Shown: piece by piece, positions 43,395 through 48,899 of the stretch
How positions within the stretch are numbered: position 1 is the stretch's first letter
Layout of the letters: each line of letters begins with the position of its first letter
Assembly (NCBI GenBank): GCA_036268995.1
Contig: DATATB010000115.1
Span: 1 to 48,899 of the forward strand
DNA length: 48,899 nucleotides
DNA from: DATATB01 sp036268995
GTDB lineage: Bacteria > Planctomycetota > Planctomycetia > Pirellulales > PNKZ01
Reading direction: 5' to 3'
Made by a program: the position numbers and the translations under genes
Notes under the pieces: model-generated
What the model was told of the DNA's origin: nothing
Databases searched by the model: none
The model's input: only the letters and a program-made list of their open reading frames with translations

Positions 43395-45815
43395 TTGACG
43401 GCTTTGGGTTGGCAACCAGGTGACCGGCGGTCGAGTGCGAGCTGGCGGATCGTCGTGGCACTGCTCATCTGCGCCGGGCTATTGACCTCGGGCGGTTGCC
43501 GCAAACGAGCGCCGGCCGATGGGACTGCCAAGGACAAGCTGAAAGCCGAAACCAAGCCGGATTTCGAACCGCAAAAGTTTGTCACGCGGCCCAACGACGG
43601 CGTGCGCTCCGAAATGGCGCTCAAGCGAGGGCACTGGTCTTCGACCGATTTGGAGGCGATCGCCAACCGCGGCGACGCCCGCGGCCAGCTCACGGCTCAA
43701 TTATTCGACGGGCCGGGCGTGCCGATCGACGTCGGCCCCACGCCGTTTCGCGTGGTGTTCGCGCGGCCGGTAGTGCTCGCGAAAGGGCAACTTCGCCAAA
43801 TCGAAGCCAGCCTCTACTGCCCGGCTTACACGGACCCCAAGCAGGCCGTCAGTCGCATGGCGGGCGACCAGGGCCGCGAGCTATTCGGCACGCGCTCGCC
43901 GGTATCATTGCTCGACCGGCACCAGTGGTATTTCGTCGTACTGGCTCGGCAGGGCGACCGCTATCGGTTTCTGCCGGATCTGGATAGCATTCGGGCACCC
44001 GACGCGGAACATCCAGGCGACGAGCGCGTGCCCCATTATCGGGTACGCATCATGGCCCCCGGCACGCGGCTGGAATTGGCCCCCAGCGGCCAGGGTTGGA
44101 CCTCGACGGCCTATGTGCTGTGGGACGATCGCGAGCCCAGCGATCTTTCGGCCGATCAGCAGCAGGCCATGCTCGACTGGCTGCACTGGGGCGGCCAGCT
44201 CATCGTCAGCGGACCGGAGACGCTCTCCACGCTGCGCGGCAGTTTTTTGGAGCCGCACTTGCCTGCTTCGGCGGGCGGCACGGCCGAAATCGACAGCGCC
44301 GCCCTGGCCCCTCTGGTTGCTCTCACACCGTACGACGAGCCGCTGCGCGTGTATAAGCCGTGGTCGGGCGTGAAATTGATTCCCAAACCAGGCGCCACCT
44401 GTCCGCAAAAACTCCAGCAAGATTTTAAGCCGCCGCTGCTGCTGGAACGCCGCGTCGGCCGAGGGCGCGTGGTGGTCACGGCATTTTCTCTGGGCGAGCG
44501 AAAACTGCGCGAGTGGCCGGAATTTGACGCCTTCTTCAACGCTTGCCTGCTGCGCCGCGTGGGCCGGAGATATGTTGACCTGGTCGATGGTTTATCCACC
44601 ATACGATGGTCAGATTGGGATCCGGACTCGCGCTTGCCGCCTGATCCGGCGCGCACGTCGCAGGTGCGTTACTTCTCTCGCGATGCCCACGAGCTGCCAA
44701 AACGAAAAACCAATGAATCTGAGCAATCCGATGCGAATGAGAACGCTTCGGGTAATAGGACCGACTGGTATTCAGACGAATACCAGGCGTTTGCACCGCC
44801 CGGCGTGGCGGGCTGGGATGATCTGAGCGCCGTTTCCAATGCGGCCCGCGATGCGCTGCGCGAGGCGGCCGGCATCACGGTGCCGCCGGCGAGCTTTGTG
44901 TTTTGGGCCTTGGCCTTGTATCTGACGGCGCTAGTGCCCGTGAATTGGCTCGTCTTCAAACTCGTCGGTCGAGTCGAATGGGCCTGGGCAGCGGCTCCCG
45001 TGGTAGCACTGGCTGGCGCGGTTGGGGTCATCTGGTCGGCCCAGTTGAACATCGGGTTTTCCCACGCTCACAGCGAAGTGGGCATCATCGAACTGCAGCC
45101 CGACTGCGATCGGGCACATCTCACGCGCTACACGGCCATCTACAGTTCGCTGGGCGCGAGCTACCGGCTCCAGTTCGATGACCCCTCGGCCGTGGCCCTG
45201 CCGTTTTTTACCGGCGTGCAAGTTCTGGCAGGGCAGCATCGAGACACCGTCAAGCTGCGGCGCCTGCCGGCCGCGGCCGACGATGATCGGGCGGGCCTGG
45301 TGAGCCTCGACGGCTTTCAAGTCGCGTCCAACTCGACCGGCATGGTCCACAGCGAGCAAACGCTGCCGCTGACCGGCGGCATTCGACTGGTGCGGCTGTC
45401 CGGCCGGCGTTGCCGTCTGGAGAATCGCACGCCTTGGAAAGTTGAGCACGCGGCGCTCGTGGGCCAGCAGGAATCCGCAATCGTCGGCACGTTCGGCCCG
45501 GGCGAGCAGCGCGAAGTGTCGCTCGTCGATCAATCTGCTGCCGACGAGCGGCTTTTTCCTTCGACGACGATCGAAGGACTCGATCTACGCAAGCTGATTG
45601 CGATCGCGACTGCCAAGAGCAACCTCGAGTCTGACGGACTGTGCCTGGTCGGCCTGGTTGCCGGGCCGATTCCGGGGCTCGAGATCGAGCCGGCCACGGT
45701 GCCGGCGCACATCGCCAATTTGGTGATGGCCCATCTGGACTACGGGCCGCTGGGTGCACCAAATGTAGACAAAAACGTTCGTCCCGCAGCGGGGCCGATC
45801 CAGCAGCCCGAATAG
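43395..45815 (+). CDS. Lipoprotein-like membrane protein linked to ABC exporter, 806 aa
   Basis: It starts at TTG, supported by a GGAG ribosome binding site 7 nt upstream. A signal segment (VVALLICAGLLTSGGC, about residues 20-35) ends in a lipobox-like SGGC. Most of the protein is a soluble, probably periplasmic region (about 50-490), including a stretch like glutamine-amidotransferase-type folds (DWLHWGGQLIVSGPETLSTL). Two membrane segments follow at about 498-520 and 532-552, then a beta-rich C-terminal domain. Proteins of this layout next to ABC-2 genes recall GldG/DUF4350-type partners, but I cannot assign a family. Co-directional with the ATPase 26 bp downstream. Confidence 0.78.
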   Translation: MTALGWQPGDRRSSASWRIVVALLICAGLLTSGGCRKRAPADGTAKDKLKAETKPDFEPQKFVTRPNDGVRSEMALKRGHWSSTDLEAIANRGDARGQLTAQLFDGPGVPIDVGPTPFRVVFARPVVLAKGQLRQIEASLYCPAYTDPKQAVSRMAGDQGRELFGTRSPVSLLDRHQWYFVVLARQGDRYRFLPDLDSIRAPDAEHPGDERVPHYRVRIMAPGTRLELAPSGQGWTSTAYVLWDDREPSDLSADQQQAMLDWLHWGGQLIVSGPETLSTLRGSFLEPHLPASAGGTAEIDSAALAPLVALTPYDEPLRVYKPWSGVKLIPKPGATCPQKLQQDFKPPLLLERRVGRGRVVVTAFSLGERKLREWPEFDAFFNACLLRRVGRRYVDLVDGLSTIRWSDWDPDSRLPPDPARTSQVRYFSRDAHELPKRKTNESEQSDANENASGNRTDWYSDEYQAFAPPGVAGWDDLSAVSNAARDALREAAGITVPPASFVFWALALYLTALVPVNWLVFKLVGRVEWAWAAAPVVALAGAVGVIWSAQLNIGFSHAHSEVGIIELQPDCDRAHLTRYTAIYSSLGASYRLQFDDPSAVALPFFTGVQVLAGQHRDTVKLRRLPAAADDDRAGLVSLDGFQVASNSTGMVHSEQTLPLTGGIRLVRLSGRRCRLENRTPWKVEHAALVGQQESAIVGTFGPGEQREVSLVDQSAADERLFPSTTIEGLDLRKLIAIATAKSNLESDGLCLVGLVAGPIPGLEIEPATVPAHIANLVMAHLDYGPLGAPNVDKNVRPAAGPIQQPE

Positions 45816-45841
45816 CACGTTTCGTCCCTTAACGGTCACGC

Positions 45842-46768
45842 ATGATCGAGCTCATCAACTTCCGCAAGCAATACGGCGATTTCACGGCCGTCGAAGGCTT
45901 GACCCTCAATATTCCGGCCGGCGAGCTGTACGGCTTTATCGGCCCCAATGGCGCCGGCAAGAGCACGACCATCCGCTTTCTGGCCACGCTGTTGCAGGCC
46001 ACGCAGGGCGAAGGCACCGTCAACGGCCATAGCGTGACGCGCGATCCGCGCGGCGTGCGCCGCAGCGTGGGCTACATGCCCGACAACTTCGGCGTCTACG
46101 ACGGCATGAAGGTCTGGGAGTTTCTCGATTTTTTTGCCGTGGCCTACCAGATTCCACGCACGCGGCGCAAGCAGGTAATCAACGACTGCCTGGAGCTGCT
46201 GGACCTGGGACACAAACGCGAAGACTTCGTCAACGGCCTGTCGCGCGGCATGAAGCAGCGGCTATGCCTGGCCAAGACGCTGGTACACGACCCGCCGGTG
46301 CTGATCCTCGACGAGCCTACCAGCGGCCTCGACCCGCGGGCCCGGCTCGAGGTTAAGGCGCTGCTGAAAGAGCTGCGCCGCATGGGCAAGACGATTCTGA
46401 TCAGCAGCCATATCCTCTCGGAGCTGGCCGACTGCTGCACGTCGATCGGCATTCTGGAGCGGGGGCAGTTGCTGCTTTCCGGGCCGATCGACGAAGTTTA
46501 CAGTCGCATTCGCACCACGCGTGTGATCGAGATTCGCCCGTTGGGCGACGTGGAGCCGGCGCTGGCGGCCGTGCGCAGCGTGCCTGGCATTGAGGACGTG
46601 CAAGTCGCCGGTAGCCGCATCACGGTCGAAATGGCCGGCAGCGACGAGGACCTGGCCCGATTGCTCGAGCAACTGCTGGCCTCGGGCATCCGCCTGCGCT
46701 CCTTCGCCGAAAAAGACCCCACGCTGGAAGACATCTTTATGCTCGTGACTAAAGGACTCGTGATTTAA
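45842..46768 (+). CDS. ABC transporter ATP-binding protein (ABC-2/NodI-DrrA type)
   Basis: A 308-residue ATPase with Walker A GPNGAGKST (34-42), signature LSRGMKQR (133-140), Walker B LILDEP (154-159) and the switch histidine H190 in ISSHILSEL. A C-terminal extension of about 90 residues (IRTTRVIEIRPLGDVEPAL) is typical of the drug/antibiotic or gliding-type exporter class. It pairs with the permease downstream; substrate unknown. A repeat element separates the two. Confidence 0.95.
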   Translation: MIELINFRKQYGDFTAVEGLTLNIPAGELYGFIGPNGAGKSTTIRFLATLLQATQGEGTVNGHSVTRDPRGVRRSVGYMPDNFGVYDGMKVWEFLDFFAVAYQIPRTRRKQVINDCLELLDLGHKREDFVNGLSRGMKQRLCLAKTLVHDPPVLILDEPTSGLDPRARLEVKALLKELRRMGKTILISSHILSELADCCTSIGILERGQLLLSGPIDEVYSRIRTTRVIEIRPLGDVEPALAAVRSVPGIEDVQVAGSRITVEMAGSDEDLARLLEQLLASGIRLRSFAEKDPTLEDIFMLVTKGLVI

Positions 46769-46877
46769 GTGAACAGTGAAAAGTGAAAAGTGAAGAATAT
46801 AGCAGGCGGGTTGATACCCGCGATGCCCGCTGCCGATCCACCACTTTTCACTTTCCACTATTCACTTTTCACTTTGC
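46767..46877. repeat. Inverted repeat of GTGAAAA heptamers between ABC genes
   Basis: Left arm (about 46769-46796): four 7-nt units, GTGAACA, GTGAAAA, GTGAAAA, GTGAAGA. Right arm (about 46842-46875): the complementary units CACTTTT, CACTTTC, CACTATT, CACTTTT, CACTTT. The centre (46797-46841) is GC-rich. The element begins at the ATPase stop codon and ends 8 bp before the permease ATG, so both genes read across it. Confidence 0.85.
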
Positions 46878-46884
46878 ATTTCCC

Positions 46885-48504
46885 ATGTATCTCCTCGAAA
46901 ACCCTGTGTTGCAGCGCGAGCTGCTGGTGAACTTGCGGCGGCCAAGGTCGTTTGCCGTGCTGTTTGCCTACGTGGCGTTTTTGGGGGCCGTGGTGCTGGC
47001 CGCCTGGCCCGAGAGCCGCAAGATCGACATGACCAACCCCGAAGCTGCCCGGCGGCTGGTGGGCATGTTTTTTCTGGGGCAGTACGTGCTGGCCTTGTTG
47101 CTGGCACCGAGCTTGGGGGCCGGGGCCATTGCCGGCGAGAAGGAACGCAAAAGCTACGAGATGCTGCTGGCCAGCCCGCTCAAACCGGTGGCCATCGTGC
47201 TGGGCAAGCTGCTGGCCGCGCTGTGCTTTGTGTCGGTGCTGCTGGCGGCCAGCGTGCCGATCGTGATGCTGTGTTTGCCGCTGGGCGGCGTGTCGTTCTA
47301 CGAAGTGCTCGTGCTCTACTGGGCACTGCTCTGGACCGTGCTCACGTCCGGCATGATCAGCATCGCCGCGAGCAGCTATTTCGGCCGCACGGCAGCCGCG
47401 CTGGTTGTGGCCTACCTGTTGATTCTACCGCTGGCGCTGGCCGGCATCGGCATCTGGACGGCCCTGGAACATAACCCCGCCGGGCGGCTCTCGCTGGCCG
47501 CCGTCGTGCTGCCGATCGTGTGTGCGCCGCTGTGCATCGTGTTGCTGCTGCTGGTGAGCCGCCGGCTGCTGTATCCGCCCGACGTCGGCAGCGAAGGTAA
47601 AGAAGTCGTCGACGAAGAGCAGGAGTTTCGCCACGCGGTGGGCATGGTCATCCAGCGCGACGCCTTTCCCGATCGGCTCTTCGCTCCGCCGAAGCGCACG
47701 GACCTGCTGCCCGACGACGCCAATCCGGTCTATGACAAGGAAATGCGGAGCGAAGTTTTCAGCCAGGGCACGCTGATGCTGCGGCTGGTGATTCAGGTTA
47801 GCTTGGGGCTCTCGCTGCCGCTGATGGCCCGCTGCCTGTACTTTTTTCCGCAAGAAGTCCCGTGGTACGTGAGCTATTGTCTGCTGTTCAACATGCTGGT
47901 CGGTCCGGTGTTTTCGGCCGGCAGTATCACCAACGAGCGCGAACGCCAGACGCTCGACCTGCTGCTGGTCACCACGCTTTCGCCGTGGCAGATTGTCGGC
48001 GGCAAGCTGCTGGCCGGACTGCGCGTCTCGGGCGTGCTGACCGCCTTCTTGCTCTGGCCGCTGATCCTGGCCTGCCTGATGGTCTCATATTACTGGACCC
48101 AATTGCCGACGGTGGCCGGCTATCTAGTGGTAGTCGTTGTCACCTGCTGGACGACGGCCACCGCGGCCCAGCTTTGCTCGGTGCTGTTTCGCAAAACGGT
48201 GGTCAGTCTCACGGTTTCGTTCCTGGTGCTGGCCGTGTTGTTTGCGGGAGTGCCTGCGATGCGATTGTTCGTGGGCGCGTTTTACCCGAACAGTTCCATA
48301 CTATCGGTGGCCTCAGAACTGGGCTTCTTGAGTCCTTTCAGCACGCTATTTGACTTGCCGCTGGCGGCCGATGCTCCCACCAGCGAACCGCTGGCCGGCC
48401 ACTGGGGCGGCTGGTTCCGGTTCGTGCTGTTCTATATCGCGCTCAACCTGGCGATGCTCGTGGCGATGCTGCGGCTATTCGCCCGCCGGCGGTTGGGCGA
48501 GTGA
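46885..48504 (+). CDS. ABC-2 type transporter permease, two-half
   Basis: A 539-residue membrane protein with two related membrane halves of about six segments each. The first opens with NPVLQRELLVNLRRPRSFAVLF and the second with NPVYDKEMRSEVFSQGTLMLRL. GAGAIAGEKERKSYEMLLASPLKP in half one and SITNERERQTLDLLLVTTLSP in half two are the ABC-2 coupling-helix motifs. The ATG at 46885 follows the heptamer repeat; the longer frame from 46783 would translate the repeat as a Phe/His-rich artefact. Substrate unknown. It probably forms one complex with the upstream ATPase and the 806-aa protein. Confidence 0.92.
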   Translation: MYLLENPVLQRELLVNLRRPRSFAVLFAYVAFLGAVVLAAWPESRKIDMTNPEAARRLVGMFFLGQYVLALLLAPSLGAGAIAGEKERKSYEMLLASPLKPVAIVLGKLLAALCFVSVLLAASVPIVMLCLPLGGVSFYEVLVLYWALLWTVLTSGMISIAASSYFGRTAAALVVAYLLILPLALAGIGIWTALEHNPAGRLSLAAVVLPIVCAPLCIVLLLLVSRRLLYPPDVGSEGKEVVDEEQEFRHAVGMVIQRDAFPDRLFAPPKRTDLLPDDANPVYDKEMRSEVFSQGTLMLRLVIQVSLGLSLPLMARCLYFFPQEVPWYVSYCLLFNMLVGPVFSAGSITNERERQTLDLLLVTTLSPWQIVGGKLLAGLRVSGVLTAFLLWPLILACLMVSYYWTQLPTVAGYLVVVVVTCWTTATAAQLCSVLFRKTVVSLTVSFLVLAVLFAGVPAMRLFVGAFYPNSSILSVASELGFLSPFSTLFDLPLAADAPTSEPLAGHWGGWFRFVLFYIALNLAMLVAMLRLFARRRLGE

Positions 48505-48519
48505 GCCGATGGCGTACAC

Positions 48520-48545
48520 CGGCCGGAATTGGTCGGCCGTTTCTG
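48520..48545 (+). terminator. Weak candidate intrinsic terminator after the ABC operon
   Basis: A 6-bp CGGCCG stem (48520-48525 with 48534-48539) and 8-nt loop, followed by TTTCTGTT, 15 bp after the permease stop. The T-run is short and interrupted, so the call is tentative. Confidence 0.3.
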
Positions 48546-48625
48546 TTAGAATCGGCGCGAGATAGGATGTGCTTCTATATGGACTCGCGTGTGTGCGTCC
48601 CGAAAGCCGGTGGCGATGCACGGAA

Positions 48626-48777
48626 GGCCCGGAGGGCCGAAAGTCGTTAGCCAGGGGCGTGAGCCCCTGGAAAAACACACGAAGAAATCGGCGAGCCCCG
48701 AAGGGGCGACAGTCACTGTCGCCCCTTCGGGGCTTACGCAGAAAATTTGGCCGAGCATCCAGGGGCTCACGCCCTTG
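48626..48777. repeat. Nested palindromic intergenic element
   Basis: The core is a perfect 20-bp inverted repeat at 48694-48713 and 48715-48734, one base apart; each arm also contains its own small palindrome (GCCCCGAAGGGGC). Outer arms at 48651-48670 and 48759-48776 match inverted over 16 bp, and the left one folds alone (CCAGGGGC, GTGA, GCCCCTGG). A further small GGCCC-GGA-GGGCC hairpin stands at 48626-48638. Open frames across this region are by-products of the palindromes. The rest of the last 120 bases shows no gene start that I can support. Confidence 0.88.
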
Positions 48778-48899
48778 TCTTTACCCAGGTTTCCGGCATC
48801 GTGCTGAGTCGCGTAATTCGTTGCGAACTGGTTGCCTTTTCTCGGCTTAGCCTTCTGCTAGCGAAGCGTGGTGGTTTTGCGTTTGGTCGCCGTTTGGCA

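Noticed and set aside
46783..46884. N-terminal extension of the ABC permease
   Set aside because: It translates the heptamer repeat into a Phe/His-rich string. The ATG at 46885 begins the conserved permease sequence.
48569..48850. Short plus-strand frame near the right end
   Set aside because: It runs through the nested palindrome and its translation follows the repeat; no ribosome binding site.
1..48899. tRNA, rRNA or riboswitch genes
   Set aside because: No T-loop, rRNA or known riboswitch consensus was recognised by eye on either strand. A covariance-model search would settle it.

Overview
The window looks like a chromosomal segment of a planctomycete (Pirellulales/Gemmatales-like). The basis is GC-rich coding DNA, sparse Shine-Dalgarno signals, a run of secreted S1 sulfatases, very large unassigned proteins of planctomycete style, an MfnB homologue (C1-carrier biosynthesis), and many palindromic intergenic repeats. 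This is inference from gene content; there is no rRNA, tRNA or CRISPR array to confirm it. No complete phage or IS element was seen.

Layout. 0.1-1.0 kb: two small unassigned genes converging tail to tail, one with a good sigma-70 promoter. 1.4-6.8 kb: a secreted PQQ-type beta-propeller protein diverging from a 1334-residue unassigned protein. 6.85-7.55 kb: a GxxExxY (PD-(D/E)XK-like) gene enclosed by inverted copies of a repeat built from three 9-nt units. 7.6-10.5 kb: a class IV aminotransferase, HemW and a DUF2071 protein. 10.8-17.9 kb: a three-gene predicted amidoligase cluster (transglutaminase/DUF2126, circularly permuted ATP-grasp plus alpha-E, second transglutaminase). 17.9-24.1 kb: three secreted sulfatases and a pectate-lyase-like enzyme, probably for sulfated or pectic polysaccharide breakdown. 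24.2-27.2 kb: an accessory patch with a deoxyribosyltransferase/TIR-like protein of the TRAFs-binding (DUF4071) type, three orphan genes and an 18-bp direct repeat flanking one of them. 27.4-31.0 kb: hemA-hemX operon, then a membrane protein and mfnB with start-stop overlap. 31.1-37.1 kb: an anchored unassigned protein, a TolC-like protein with internal duplication, a tRNA-dihydrouridine synthase and apolipoprotein N-acyltransferase. 37.2-43.3 kb: a strong promoter followed by a coiled-coil membrane protein, a small membrane protein, mreB, mreC, mreD and PBP2. 43.4-48.5 kb: a lipoprotein-like membrane protein with an ABC-2 exporter (ATPase and permease). 48.6-48.8 kb: a nested palindromic repeat.

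Functional links. The mreBCD-PBP2 block and Lnt are cell-envelope functions. HemA/HemX and HemW are separate tetrapyrrole functions. The sulfatases and lyase form a catabolic locus that depends on a formylglycine-generating enzyme encoded elsewhere. The strongest candidates for undescribed biology are the GxxExxY repeat cassette, two unrelated intergenic repeat families that share one design (short tandem units facing each other as inverted arms), and the DUF4071-type patch. Start codons were chosen by Shine-Dalgarno match, signal peptide position or start-stop overlap where the longest frame looked over-extended.
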